NCBI GenBank assembly: GCA_943370145.1
Contig: CALRPY020000032.1
Span: 1-51,131, forward strand
Direction of reading: 5' to 3'
DNA length: 51,131 nucleotides
Origin: Ga0077536 sp943370145
GTDB taxonomy: Bacteria; Pseudomonadota; Gammaproteobacteria; Ga0077536
The number at the start of each line of letters is the position of its first letter. Positions within the stretch are counted from its first letter, which is position 1. This document shows, piece by piece, positions 17,025-25,973 of this stretch. The notes beneath the pieces are model-generated. The model made no database searches and was not told the origin of the DNA. It worked only from the letters and a program-made list of their open reading frames with translations. The translations under genes were made by a program, and so were the position numbers.

Positions 17025-18541
17025 TTACGGGTGCGCCCTCTGCGTCGGCGCTGCCGCTGCTCGCCGACCTGAGACAGGTGGAGCAGCTGGGGAGGCTGCG
17101 CGACGGGCAGCGGGCGTGGCGGGCATGGCCCCTGCGCCGGCGCCTTGCCGTGGTGCGCGCCTGCCGCGAGCGGCTCGCCGACGACGGACTGCAGCTTGCC
17201 GCGAGCGTGCGGACGGACTCTTCGCGGGCCTTGCACGAAACGGTCACAGCCGAGCTCCTGCCGCTGCTCGCGGCCTGCCGCTTCCTCGAACGTGAGGCGC
17301 CGCGCCTGCTCGCACCGCGCGTGCTCGGTGCACGCGGGCGCCCGATCTGGCTCGCGAGCGGTGAGGGTGAAGTGCGGCGCGACGCCTACGGCGTAGTGCT
17401 CGTGATCGGGCCGTCCAACTATCCGCTGTTCCTGCCCGGTGTGCAGACGCTGCAGGCCCTCGTCGCCGGCAATGCGGTGCTGTGGAAACCCGGCAAAGGT
17501 GGCGCCGCGTGCGCCCACGCGTTCCGCGCGGCGCTCGTCGCGGCGGGCCTGCCCGGCGACGTGCTCGCCATCGGCGACGAAAGCGTGGCGCAGGCGCAGT
17601 CCGTGATCGAAGCCGGCGTTGACAAGATTGTATTGACGGGGCACGTCGAGACCGGTCGAGCGGTGCTTGCCCGGGCCGCGCTGCATCCAGTGCCCGCGGT
17701 GATGGAACTCTCGGGCTGCGACGCGATGATCGTCTGCGCCGACGCCGATCCCGTGCTCGCCGCGGAGGCCGCCGCCTTCGGTCTCGCGTTCAACGCCGGC
17801 GCGACCTGCATCGCGCCGCGCCGGGTGCTCGTGGTGCCCGCCGTCGCAACCGCATTCAGGACCGCGCTGCTCGCCAGCCTGCCCCGCGTGCCGGCGGCGC
17901 AGGTCGATGTCGCCACTGCCCGACGCCTGCACGCACTGGTTGGTGCTGCCCTGGCCGGCGGGGCGCGACTGCTCGCCGGAGAGGTCGGCGAAGACCCCGG
18001 CGCTGGCGCTGCGCTCGCCCGCGTGGCACCGACCGTTCTCGCCGAAGTGTCGCCCGGGATGGCGATCGCGGACAGCGATATCTTCGCGCCGCTGCTGTCG
18101 ATCGTCCCGGTGCCGGACGAGGACGCGGCGGTCGACATCGTCAACGCGAGTGCCTACCGCCTCGGTGCATCCGTGTTCGGCGCGCCGCGCAGCGCCCGCG
18201 CCATCGCGGCGCGCCTCGACGTGGGCACGGTCACCGTGAATGACCTCATCGTGCCGACCGCGGATCCGCGCGCCCCCTTCGGCGGGCGCTGCGCCAGCGG
18301 CTTCGGTGTCACGCGCGGCGAGGAAGGCCTCCTCGACATGACGCAGCCCAAGGTGGTGTGGCACAAGTCCGCGCGTCGCCGCCTGCATCACCGCGCCGTC
18401 GACGCGATCGTCGCCCGCGTCATCACGGCACTACCCGCGCTCTGCTACGGCAAAGCGCACACCCGCTTCAACGCCTTGCGCACGCTCGTGCGCGATATCG
18501 TCCGCCACCGCCCCCACCGGGCCCAGGAGCACTCAGCATGA
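17021..18541 (+). CDS. Aldehyde dehydrogenase family protein of the crt-like operon
   Basis: 506 residues, start GTG at 17021 overlapping the previous stop. Key positions are present: oxyanion Asn133 (IGPSNYPLF), the NAD loop VLTGHVETGRAV, general base Glu229 (VMELSGCDA) and nucleophile Cys263 (NAGATCIAPRR). The C-terminal PFGG segment is also present (PFGGRCASGFG). The motif spellings differ from typical soluble ALDHs and a basic extension of about 50 residues follows (from the WHKSARRRLHHR segment). Known C30 carotenoid clusters of Methylomonas and Staphylococcus use an ALDH to turn a terminal carotenoid aldehyde into the carboxylic acid. The location between two CrtI-like genes supports that reading. 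Family certain, substrate inferred. Confidence 0.85.
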   Translation: MITGAPSASALPLLADLRQVEQLGRLRDGQRAWRAWPLRRRLAVVRACRERLADDGLQLAASVRTDSSRALHETVTAELLPLLAACRFLEREAPRLLAPRVLGARGRPIWLASGEGEVRRDAYGVVLVIGPSNYPLFLPGVQTLQALVAGNAVLWKPGKGGAACAHAFRAALVAAGLPGDVLAIGDESVAQAQSVIEAGVDKIVLTGHVETGRAVLARAALHPVPAVMELSGCDAMIVCADADPVLAAEAAAFGLAFNAGATCIAPRRVLVVPAVATAFRTALLASLPRVPAAQVDVATARRLHALVGAALAGGARLLAGEVGEDPGAGAALARVAPTVLAEVSPGMAIADSDIFAPLLSIVPVPDEDAAVDIVNASAYRLGASVFGAPRSARAIAARLDVGTVTVNDLIVPTADPRAPFGGRCASGFGVTRGEEGLLDMTQPKVVWHKSARRRLHHRAVDAIVARVITALPALCYGKAHTRFNALRTLVRDIVRHRPHRAQEHSA

Positions 18542-20097
18542 CTACGAAAACTCGTCCCATCGCCATCATCGGCAGCGGGCTGGCCGGCCTCTCCGCCGCA
18601 GTCACGCTCGCCGCACGCGGGCACCGCGTCACCGTGCTCGAGCGCAACCCGTGGCTGGGCGGCAAGGCCGCCGAACTCCGCGCCAGCGGTTTCCGCTTCG
18701 ACATGGGGCCGACGATACTCACGCTGCCCGAGGTCCTGCATCGGGTCTTCGCCGAGGCAGGGCGCCAACTCGAACGGGAGCTCGACCTGGTGCGGCTCGA
18801 TCCGCAGTGGCGCTGCTTCTTCGAGGGGGGTGACGTGCTCGACCTGCACGAGGACCCGCAGCGGATGGCGCAGTCCATCGAGCGCTTCGCCGACGCCGGC
18901 AGCGCGCGCGGCTACCGCGAATTTCTCGACATCTCGGCCGACCTGCACGCGATCTCCGAGCGGGTGTTTCTCTGGCGCTCCGTCGAGGACATCAAGGACA
19001 CCTTCAACCTGCGCGACAACGTGCGCCCCGCGACCTTGCGCGACGTGATGCGGATCCGCATGGGGCAGACGGTGGCAGGCGTGATCCGCCGCCACGTCGG
19101 TGACGCGCGCGTAGCCCAGATGCTGGATCACTTCGTGCAGTATGTAGGCTCCTCGCCCTACAACTCGCCGGCCGTGCTGTGCTCGATCGCGCACATGCAG
19201 ACCGAACGCGGCGTGTGGTACCCGATGGGCGGCACGCGCGCCGTGCCGGAAGCGCTGGTGCGCGTCGCCGAATCACTCGGTGTCGAGTTCCGGACGAACT
19301 GCGGCGTCGACCGCCTGATCATCGAGGACGGCCGCGTGCGCGGCCTGGTCACGACGCAGGGCGAGACGCTGCACACCGCGGCCGTCGTGTCGAACATGGA
19401 CGCCGTGCGGACCTACCGGGAACTGGTGGGCCGCATGCCGGCGCGCCGCGTGGCCGGCCGGCGCGAATTCGAACCTGCCTGCTCCGGCGTCGTGCTGTAT
19501 CTCGGTCTCGACCGTCGCTACGATCATCTGCTGCATCACGACTTCGTGTTCTCGCGCGACCCCGAGGAGGAGTTCGACGCGATCTACCGGCGCGGCGAGC
19601 CGGCGCCGGACCCGACCTGCTATCTCGCCGCGCCAGCGGCGACCGATCCGGGCGTGGCGCCGCCCGGCGGCGAGGCGCTGTACGTGCTCGTGCACACACC
19701 GTGGCTGCGACAGCACCACGACTGGTCGCGGCTGCTGCCGGCCTATCGCCGGGTGATCCTCGACAAACTGGCACGTGTCGCCGGCCTCGAGGATCTCGAG
19801 TCGCGGATCGTCTACGAGTCGGCACTGACGCCACAGGACATCCACCAGCGCTACAACGTGCTGAACGGTGCGATTTACGGGATCGCGAGCCACGGCCGCC
19901 TGCACGGTGCGTTCAAGTTCGGGAATCGCAGTCGCGACGTCGCCGGCCTCTACCTTGCTGGCGGCGCCGCGCATCCCGGCCCGGGCATGCCGATGGTCCT
20001 GATGTCGGGCTGGATTGCCGCGGATGCCGTGCACGCGGATCTCGACGCGGCGGGCAGCCCGGCGGACCAGGAAGTCACGTCCGGGGCGTATGCATGA
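18538..20097 (+). CDS. CrtI/CrtN-type carotenoid desaturase or oxidase, second copy
   Basis: 519 residues. The ATG at 18538 overlaps the ALDH stop (ATGA) and has AGGAG ten bases upstream. FAD-binding N-terminus: IAIIGSGLAGLSAAVTLAARG and VLERNPWLGGKAAELRASG. FDMGPTILTLPEVL and the FVQYVGSSPYNSPAVLCSI segment match desaturases of the CrtI/CrtN/CrtD group. The C-terminal GLYLAGGAAHPGPGMPMVLM closes the FAD site. It is only distantly similar to the first copy, so the two are probably different steps (desaturation versus terminal oxidation) rather than a recent duplication. Downstream overlap with the acyltransferase is again ATGA. Confidence 0.87.
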   Translation: MTTKTRPIAIIGSGLAGLSAAVTLAARGHRVTVLERNPWLGGKAAELRASGFRFDMGPTILTLPEVLHRVFAEAGRQLERELDLVRLDPQWRCFFEGGDVLDLHEDPQRMAQSIERFADAGSARGYREFLDISADLHAISERVFLWRSVEDIKDTFNLRDNVRPATLRDVMRIRMGQTVAGVIRRHVGDARVAQMLDHFVQYVGSSPYNSPAVLCSIAHMQTERGVWYPMGGTRAVPEALVRVAESLGVEFRTNCGVDRLIIEDGRVRGLVTTQGETLHTAAVVSNMDAVRTYRELVGRMPARRVAGRREFEPACSGVVLYLGLDRRYDHLLHHDFVFSRDPEEEFDAIYRRGEPAPDPTCYLAAPAATDPGVAPPGGEALYVLVHTPWLRQHHDWSRLLPAYRRVILDKLARVAGLEDLESRIVYESALTPQDIHQRYNVLNGAIYGIASHGRLHGAFKFGNRSRDVAGLYLAGGAAHPGPGMPMVLMSGWIAADAVHADLDAAGSPADQEVTSGAYA

Positions 20098-20882
20098 ACG
20101 CAGCGGCATCGGTGCTCGCGGCGCGCAGCCCCTGGCTCCACTGGGGTTTCATGCACTACGTGCGCCGCGCGATAGCGCGCTCGTTCACCGCCGTCCGCCT
20201 GCTCGATGCCGCGCCGACGGTACGCGCCGACCTGCCCCTGATGGTGGTGACCAACCACCCCGGCTGGTGGGATCCGCTCGTGTTCTTCCTGCTCAACGAG
20301 GCGCTGCTCGCGCCGCGGCGCCTGTTCGGGCCGATGGACGCCGCGGCGCTCACGCGCTATCGCGTGCTGGCGCGTCTCGGCCTCTTCGGCATCGAGCGCG
20401 ACAGGCACGCCGGGACACGACGTTTCCTGGAGGTCGGCAGCGCGGTGCTGCGGGCGCCGGCAACCGCGCTGTGGATCACGGCTGAGGGCGAATTCGCCGA
20501 CGTGCGCCGCCGTCCCCTCGCGTTGAAGTCCGGCGTCGCGCACCTCGCGCGTCGCGTCGCCGGCGTCCAGGTGCTGCCAGTTGCGCTGGAGTATGTGTAC
20601 TGGAACGAGGCACGGCCGGAGGTCTTCGTCGCGGTGGGACCCCCGCTACATGGCGATGCGCTGCGGCTCGATGCAATCGAAGCAGCGCTCGCCGCGTCGA
20701 TGGACCGGCTCGCGTCCGCCGTCGTGGAGCGCAATCCGGCCGGATTTTCCACGCTGCTCAGCGGGCGCGCGGGCATGGGCGGCGCCTACGACGCCTGCCG
20801 GCGCGTCGCGGCCTGGTGTCGGGGCCGGGCGTTCGACGCCGCGCACGAAGGCGCGGCGCCGCGCGCGGCGGGCCGGCCATGA
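20094..20882 (+). CDS. PlsC-like 1-acyltransferase of the crt-like operon
   Basis: 262 residues from the ATG at 20094 (ATGA overlap). The HX4D catalytic motif is NHPGWWDP at about residues 46-53, followed by the family blocks FGPMDAAALTRYRVLARLG, WITAEGEFADVRRRPLALK and VLPVALEYVYWNE. It belongs to the lysophospholipid/glycerol-phosphate acyltransferase superfamily and is a peripheral membrane enzyme. In staphyloxanthin-type pathways the final step adds a fatty acid to the sugar; the enzyme there (CrtO) is of another type, so a PlsC-like enzyme doing that job here would be an analogue. This is inference from operon context; it could instead acylate another lipid acceptor. Confidence 0.8.
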   Translation: MNAAASVLAARSPWLHWGFMHYVRRAIARSFTAVRLLDAAPTVRADLPLMVVTNHPGWWDPLVFFLLNEALLAPRRLFGPMDAAALTRYRVLARLGLFGIERDRHAGTRRFLEVGSAVLRAPATALWITAEGEFADVRRRPLALKSGVAHLARRVAGVQVLPVALEYVYWNEARPEVFVAVGPPLHGDALRLDAIEAALAASMDRLASAVVERNPAGFSTLLSGRAGMGGAYDACRRVAAWCRGRAFDAAHEGAAPRAAGRP

Positions 20883-22033
20883 ACGTTCTGCTCGGCATCG
20901 CCGCGTTCGGCACCGTCCTCGCCGCGCAATTCGCGTGCTTCTGCGTCGTCAACCTTCTGCTGTTCCGCGCGCCGCGTCCGGTCGGTGGCGCGTGGCCGGC
21001 GCCGGCCGCCACCGGCCCCGAGGTATCGGTGCTGATCCCCGCGCGCGACGAGGCAGCCAACATCGGCGCCGCGCTCGACGCCGTGCTGGCGAGCGACGGG
21101 ATCCCGTTCGAAGTGCTGGTGCTCGACGATCAGTCGAGCGACGACACCGCGGCGATTGTCGCCGCCTGCGCCGCGCGCGATCCGCGCGTGCGCCTGTTGC
21201 GGGGCGCGCGCCTGCCCGCCGGCTGGTGCGGCAAGCAGCATGCGTGCGCCCAACTTGCCGTCGCCGCACGCGGCCGCGAACTGCTGTTCATCGATGCGGA
21301 CGTGCGCGTGGCGGCGGACACGCTGAGGCGCCTCGTCGAGGCGCGTCGACGTCGCGGCGTGGCCCTGCTGAGCGGCGTGCCACGCCAGCTGACGGGCAGC
21401 TCGCTCGAGGCCCTGGTGATCCCGATGATTCACGTGGTGCTGCTCGGCTATCTGCCCATTCCCGGGATGCGCTGGAGTCGTCACCCGGCCTTCGCCGCCG
21501 CCTGCGGACAGCTCATGCTCATCGCCGCGGACGCCTATCGCGCGAGCGGCGGACACGCGGCCATTCGTGCCTCCTGGCACGATGGTCTCGCCCTGCCGCG
21601 CCACCTGCGAACCTGCGGGTACGGCACCGATCTCGCCGACGTGACCAGGCTGGCCAGTTGCCGCATGTACCGTGGGGCACGCGAGACCTGGGCGGGCTTC
21701 GCCAAGAACGCGGCTGAAGGCCTCGGCTCACCGCGCGGGATCGTCCCCTGGACGGTGCTGCTGCTCGGCGGCCACGTGCTGCCCTTGCTGATGCTGGGCG
21801 CCGGCCTCGCCGGCGACTGGTCGAGCGAGGTGCTCGGGATGGCCGCGGCCGGCATGCTCTTGACCTTCTGCGCCAGGGCAGTGCTTGCGTTCCGTTTCGC
21901 GCATCCGCCGCTCACGGTGCTGTTCTTTCCGCTCGGTGCCGCGGTGCTGGTCGCGATCCAGTGGCACGCCCGGTTGCGTCGGCTCCGCGGCTGGCGGCCG
22001 AATTGGAAGGGTAGGTCGCAGCATGTCGACTGA
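20879..22033 (+). CDS. Family 2 membrane glycosyltransferase, CrtQ-like
   Basis: 384 residues, ATG at 20879 overlapping the previous stop. There is one N-terminal membrane helix, then a GT-A domain: VSVLIPARDEAANIGAALDA, LVLDDQSSDDTAA, LPAGWCGKQHACAQLA and the DxD block LLFIDADVRVAADTL. The SGGHAAI and HDGLALPRHLRTCGYG blocks complete the active site. About three further helices follow (WTVLLLGGHVLPLLMLGAGL and later). The G(W)xGK-x-AC-x-LA and FIDADV blocks are those of 4,4'-diaponeurosporenoate glycosyltransferase (CrtQ) and related hopanoid-locus glycosyltransferases. It likely glycosylates the carboxyl end made by the ALDH. It overlaps the ABC ATPase gene by 11 bases. Confidence 0.85.
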   Translation: MNVLLGIAAFGTVLAAQFACFCVVNLLLFRAPRPVGGAWPAPAATGPEVSVLIPARDEAANIGAALDAVLASDGIPFEVLVLDDQSSDDTAAIVAACAARDPRVRLLRGARLPAGWCGKQHACAQLAVAARGRELLFIDADVRVAADTLRRLVEARRRRGVALLSGVPRQLTGSSLEALVIPMIHVVLLGYLPIPGMRWSRHPAFAAACGQLMLIAADAYRASGGHAAIRASWHDGLALPRHLRTCGYGTDLADVTRLASCRMYRGARETWAGFAKNAAEGLGSPRGIVPWTVLLLGGHVLPLLMLGAGLAGDWSSEVLGMAAAGMLLTFCARAVLAFRFAHPPLTVLFFPLGAAVLVAIQWHARLRRLRGWRPNWKGRSQHVD

Positions 22034-22934
22034 TCGGCTGCGTCTGGAGTCGGTGAGTTTCGAGCGCGGCGATCGCAGGGTCATCGATCGCGTCTCGCTG
22101 CGCGTCGCCGCCGGCGACTGGGTGACCCTGCTTGGCCCCAACGGTGCGGGCAAGACCACCTTGATCAAACTGGTGACCGGCCAGCTGAGGCCCGGCGCGG
22201 GGACGCGATGGGTCGCCGACGCGCCGGAGCGGTCGCACGGCGCAAGCCGGATCGGTCTCGTGCCGCAGGAGCCGGCGCTGTTCGACGCCCTCGACGTCAC
22301 CGGCAACCTTGCGGCCTTCGCCCGGCTGCACGGTGTCCCCGCCGGCGTGTCCGCGCAACGCGTGCGCCGGGCGCTGGCCTGGAGCGGGCTCAGGCCCCAC
22401 GCCGGCCAACGCATCGCCGCGCTGTCCGGTGGCATGGTCAGGCGCCTCAACATCGCATGCGCGACGCTGCACGATCCCTTGTTGCTGGTCCTCGACGAGC
22501 CGACGGTCGGCGTCGATCCCCATGCGCGCGAGCATATCTACGACATGCTCCTTGCCCTGCAACGTCGCGGTACTGCCCTGCTGTACACGACGCACCTGTT
22601 CGACGAGGCCGAGCGCTTCAGTTCACAGGTCGCCGTGCTCGATCGCGGCCGCGTGATCGCGGCCGGCACGCCGGAGGCGGTCCGCAGGCAGGCCGGAATC
22701 GACGCGGCCACCGTGCGCATCGACGTGCCGCGGGATGCGCCCGACGTCACCCTGCCGGGACTCCGTCGCAGCGCCAACGCCTATGTCGGTGCGCTGGTCG
22801 ACCCGTCGCGAGAATTGCCCCGACTGCTCGCCATGCTCGCCGCCGCCGGGGTCGACTTCGAGCACGTGAGCTGTGGCACGACCGGCCTCGACGAGGCCTA
22901 TTTCGCGCTCACAGGGCGCAGCCTGCGCGCATGA
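22023..22934 (+). CDS. ABC transporter ATP-binding protein (ABC-2 exporter type)
   Basis: 303 residues. Walker A LLGPNGAGKTTLIKL, Q-loop GLVPQEPALF, signature LSGGMVRRLNIA, Walker B LLLVLDEPTVGVDP and H-loop LLYTTHLFDEAE are all present. A C-terminal domain of about 90 residues is typical of drug, lipid or polysaccharide export ATPases. The start at 22023 lies within the end of the glycosyltransferase gene, and its own stop overlaps the permease start (ATGA). Co-translation with the carotenoid-type genes suggests that the transporter moves their product or a precursor across the inner membrane, which is unusual for carotenoid clusters. Confidence 0.92.
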   Translation: MSTDRLRLESVSFERGDRRVIDRVSLRVAAGDWVTLLGPNGAGKTTLIKLVTGQLRPGAGTRWVADAPERSHGASRIGLVPQEPALFDALDVTGNLAAFARLHGVPAGVSAQRVRRALAWSGLRPHAGQRIAALSGGMVRRLNIACATLHDPLLLVLDEPTVGVDPHAREHIYDMLLALQRRGTALLYTTHLFDEAERFSSQVAVLDRGRVIAAGTPEAVRRQAGIDAATVRIDVPRDAPDVTLPGLRRSANAYVGALVDPSRELPRLLAMLAAAGVDFEHVSCGTTGLDEAYFALTGRSLRA

Positions 22935-24049
22935 TCGCGCTGCTGTGGCGCCTGGGCTGGCTGCATCTCGCGCGGGATCGCGGCGCCCTGTTGCTCACCT
23001 TCGTGCTGCCGGTGGCGTTCTTTTCGGTCTTCGCGAGCGTGTTCAGTGAATTCGACGCGGGTCGCGCGACGCGCATCGCGGCGCTCGTGGTGCCCGAGGA
23101 CGACTCCACAGCGGGCCGCGTCGTGGCCGCGGGAATCGTGGCGGCCGCCGGCCTCGACGCAACGGTCGCCGACGCGACCGGCGCGGCGGCGGCCCTGGCG
23201 AACGGCACGACCAGTGCCGTTGTCCTCGTGCCGCGCGGATTCGGCGCTGCGCTGGCCACCGGCGCGGCGCCGCCACCGATTCGCGTCTCGATTGACCCGT
23301 CGAATCCGGTCGCGCGTGGAAGTGTCGGGGGAACGGTCCAGCAGGCCGCCGCGCTCGCGCTGTTCGATCTGCAAGGCATGCCACGCCGCGCGGAGGGTCC
23401 CGCGGTCGAGGTGCGGGCTGCCGCGAGTTTCGAGCGCACCGACGCGTCGACGGCGTTCTACGCCGCCGGACTTGGCGTGATGTTCGTGCTGTTCTCGCTG
23501 ACCATGCGTGCGGGCACCGTCATCGACGAGCGCGACAACGGCCTCGTCGCGCGCCTCGCCGTCGCCGGCGTCGGCGCCTGGCCGCTCTGCGTTGCGCGCT
23601 GGCTTTACCTTGCCAGCGTCGGCGTCGTCCAACTCGGCGTGATGTTCGGCTGGGCGGTCGCGGTCTTCGGGCTGCGCGTCGACACGCTGCAGACGCTGGC
23701 GGGGCTCGGCGTGATGATCGCCGCAAGCGCCGCGGTCGCGGCGAGCTTCGGCCTGCTCCTCGCTGAACTGTGCACCACCCGCGCCCAACTCACCGCGGCA
23801 GCGAACACGCTGGTGCTGGTCATGTCGGCGCTCGGCGGCAGCATGGTGCCGCGCTTCCTGATGCCGCCAGCGCTAGTCGAAGCCGGCTATGCCACGGTCA
23901 ACGCATGGGCCGTCGATGGGTTCCGCAAGGTGCTGTGGTACGGCCAGCCACCGGACGGACTGGCCCGCGAGTTGACGGTGCTGCTGATCGGGGCCGCGCT
24001 CATGCTCGCCTGCGCAGGCTTTTTCCACCACCTGCGGCGCGTGCGCTGA
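22931..24049 (+). CDS. ABC-2 type exporter permease
   Basis: 372 residues. An N-terminal helix (LLLTFVLPVAFFSVFASVFS) is followed by an extracytoplasmic domain of about 150 residues. Five helices follow, including YAAGLGVMFVLFSLTMRAG, a LYLASVGVVQLGVMFGWAVA helix and the LTVLLIGAALMLACAGFFHH helix at the end. INDERDNG-like spelling (VIDERDNGLVARL) after helix 2 is the usual coupling segment of the ABC2_membrane_3/YhgE-type permeases. Last gene of the seven-gene operon; 17 bases after its stop lies the end of the convergent YheT-type gene. A single permease gene suggests a homodimer. Confidence 0.9.
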   Translation: MIALLWRLGWLHLARDRGALLLTFVLPVAFFSVFASVFSEFDAGRATRIAALVVPEDDSTAGRVVAAGIVAAAGLDATVADATGAAAALANGTTSAVVLVPRGFGAALATGAAPPPIRVSIDPSNPVARGSVGGTVQQAAALALFDLQGMPRRAEGPAVEVRAAASFERTDASTAFYAAGLGVMFVLFSLTMRAGTVIDERDNGLVARLAVAGVGAWPLCVARWLYLASVGVVQLGVMFGWAVAVFGLRVDTLQTLAGLGVMIAASAAVAASFGLLLAELCTTRAQLTAAANTLVLVMSALGGSMVPRFLMPPALVEAGYATVNAWAVDGFRKVLWYGQPPDGLARELTVLLIGAALMLACAGFFHHLRRVR

Positions 24050-24066
24050 GGCGCACGTGCGGCGCG

Positions 24067-25050
24067 CTAGGGCGCGTGGGCGGACCCGTGCGACGGCGAG
24101 CTTGCCGCGATGAATTCGACTATCTGTCGCTCGAGCCAGCCGCGTTCGGTGGCGACGAAGCCGACGTGGCCGCCGCGCGCGACGAGTGCGAGTTCAACCG
24201 TTGCTGCAAGCTCCCGCGCGTTCGGGATGCCGGCAGGCGCCAGGAAGGGATCGTCCGCGGCGTGGATCACGCGGGTCGGCACGGCGACGTCGCGCAGGAA
24301 CGGTCGGCAGCTCGAACGCGTGTAGTAGTCATCCACTCCCGCGAAGCCGTGGAGCGGCGCCGTCACGCGATGGTCGAAGCTGCGGAAGTCCGTCCACTGC
24401 GCGAGGCCTGCGAGATCGATTGGCGCCGTCATCCGCGCGAACTTCAGACGGGTTTTCTCCTGCAGGCTCTTCACGAGGCGGCGCTGGTAGATCCGCGCAA
24501 AGCCGCGGTTCAGGGTGTCCGCGGCGATGGCCAGGTCAAAGGGTACCGAGACGGCGACCGCCGTCGCGCACGCGGCGTCGCGGCCCCGTTCGCCGAGGTA
24601 CTTCAGCAGCACGTTGCCGCCCATCGAGTAGCCGACGAGGGCGAGCGCCGGTGCCCGCGCCGCGAGCAGGTTTGCGACCCGGACCAGGTCGGCCGTGTCA
24701 CCCGAGTGGTAGCTGCGCTGGAGCCGGTTCGGCTCGCCGCTGCAGCCACGGAAGTGCATCAGCACGCCGTGCCAGCCCCGGGCCGCGATGGCGCCGAGCA
24801 GGGCGCCGGCATACGGCGATCGGTAATCCCCCTCGAGGCCGTGCAGCACCAGCACCAGCGGGGCCCCCTCGCGTCCGACGTGCGCCAGGTCGACGAAATC
24901 ACCGTCCGGCAATTCGACGCGCTCGAAGCGGGGATTTACCCGTGGCACGGGCCGGCACAGCGCCGCCCACAGGGTTTGCGTATGGCCGTCGGGCAGCCAC
25001 CAGGCCGGTGTGTAGTCAGGCGGCGTCAGGACGCGCCCGTGGCCGGGCAT
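24067..25050 (-). CDS. Alpha/beta hydrolase of the YheT family
   Basis: 327 residues. Nucleophile elbow ALVGYSMGGNVLLKYLGE, acid in IHAADDPFLAP and His in ARGGHVGFV give a complete triad; LVLVLHGLEGDYRSPYAG holds the oxyanion region. The family segment FRSFDHRVTAPLHGFAGVDD is diagnostic of the YheT/ABHD1-3-like group. Family members are cytoplasmic or membrane-associated esterases with unsettled substrates. It is the last gene of the sdh operon strand: its ATG overlaps the ygfZ stop by one base (TGATG). A shorter relic of a paralogue lies at 11074-11184. Confidence 0.88.
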   Translation of the reverse strand: MPGHGRVLTPPDYTPAWWLPDGHTQTLWAALCRPVPRVNPRFERVELPDGDFVDLAHVGREGAPLVLVLHGLEGDYRSPYAGALLGAIAARGWHGVLMHFRGCSGEPNRLQRSYHSGDTADLVRVANLLAARAPALALVGYSMGGNVLLKYLGERGRDAACATAVAVSVPFDLAIAADTLNRGFARIYQRRLVKSLQEKTRLKFARMTAPIDLAGLAQWTDFRSFDHRVTAPLHGFAGVDDYYTRSSCRPFLRDVAVPTRVIHAADDPFLAPAGIPNARELAATVELALVARGGHVGFVATERGWLERQIVEFIAASSPSHGSAHAP

Positions 25051-25973
25051 CAGGTGTCGAAGGCGATCGGCGGGCCGTCGCTGGCTCGCAGGTGAAGGGG
25101 GGCGCCGGCGGCGTCGAAATCCACCACCGCCAGCACGTGCGTGCCGTCGGCAAGTGGCGCAACCCGGAGGACCTCGCCGACTGCGGCGCTTGCGCCGGCG
25201 CCGTACAGGCGATCGCCCGGCGCGAGGTCCTCGTGCGTCATGCCTCTATGCAGGCCTGACTTCACCTGGCCGCGATACTTGAGGCGGGCGATGACTTCCT
25301 GGCCCGGATAGCAGCCCTTGTCGAAATGGAGGCCATCCAGCTGTTCGAGGCCGAGTTCCTGCGGCAGGAAGCGCTCGGCGAGCGGACCCTCGATGCGCGG
25401 CAGGGCGGCGGTGATTTCCAGCGCTTCCCACTCCGCTGCGGCCAATGCGGCGGCGCCGCTTTGGTCCCAGCGTGCCTGCACGGCCGCCTGCGGTCCCAGT
25501 ACGTAGCCCAGGGCGGGCGTGCCGGGCAGGCGGTAGCCGACCGCACCGTCGTCGGACTGCGCCAGCAGCCCGGCCACAGCGGGGAGCGCGTCGTCATTAG
25601 CCAGCCCCATCACGCGCCACGCAGGGCTCAGGTCCTCGACCAGCACCTTGGCTCGCAGCACATAGAGTTTGAGTCGCTTGTGCAGTGCCGGCAGTTCGCT
25701 GGCGGGCAGCAGCAGGAGGAAGGCGTCGTCGATGCACAGCACGTGCATCAGGAACAGCACGCGACCTTTCGGGGTGCACCAGGCGGCCAGCCGCCCGTGG
25801 CCGGGCTGCAGCCGTTTCATGTCGGCGGTGAACTGGCCGTGCAGGAACTGCCGGGCGTCGTCGCCGCTGATGCGCAGGACGCCCTGCGTGGCGAGCATGG
25901 CCTTGGCAGGAAGCGCGCGCGCGTTGCCGGTCGACATGGCCGCTGTGCCCTCGTGTCCCGTGGGAGGCGTCAT
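25050..25973 (-). CDS. ygfZ: Folate-binding protein YgfZ (iron-sulfur protein maturation)
   Basis: 307 residues from the ATG at 25973, which overlaps the sdhE stop (ATGA). The COG0354 motif K-G-C-Y-x-G-Q-E is present as DKGCYPGQEVIARLKYRG near residue 215. The protein has the GcvT-like tetrahydrofolate-binding fold (ISGDDARQFLHGQFTADM at the N-terminus). YgfZ helps assemble or repair certain [4Fe-4S] enzymes with folate. Position directly behind sdhE in a succinate dehydrogenase operon fits an accessory role in Fe-S or flavin enzyme maturation. The upstream extension of the frame lies over sdhE and is not used. Confidence 0.92.
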   Translation of the reverse strand: MTPPTGHEGTAAMSTGNARALPAKAMLATQGVLRISGDDARQFLHGQFTADMKRLQPGHGRLAAWCTPKGRVLFLMHVLCIDDAFLLLLPASELPALHKRLKLYVLRAKVLVEDLSPAWRVMGLANDDALPAVAGLLAQSDDGAVGYRLPGTPALGYVLGPQAAVQARWDQSGAAALAAAEWEALEITAALPRIEGPLAERFLPQELGLEQLDGLHFDKGCYPGQEVIARLKYRGQVKSGLHRGMTHEDLAPGDRLYGAGASAAVGEVLRVAPLADGTHVLAVVDFDAAGAPLHLRASDGPPIAFDT

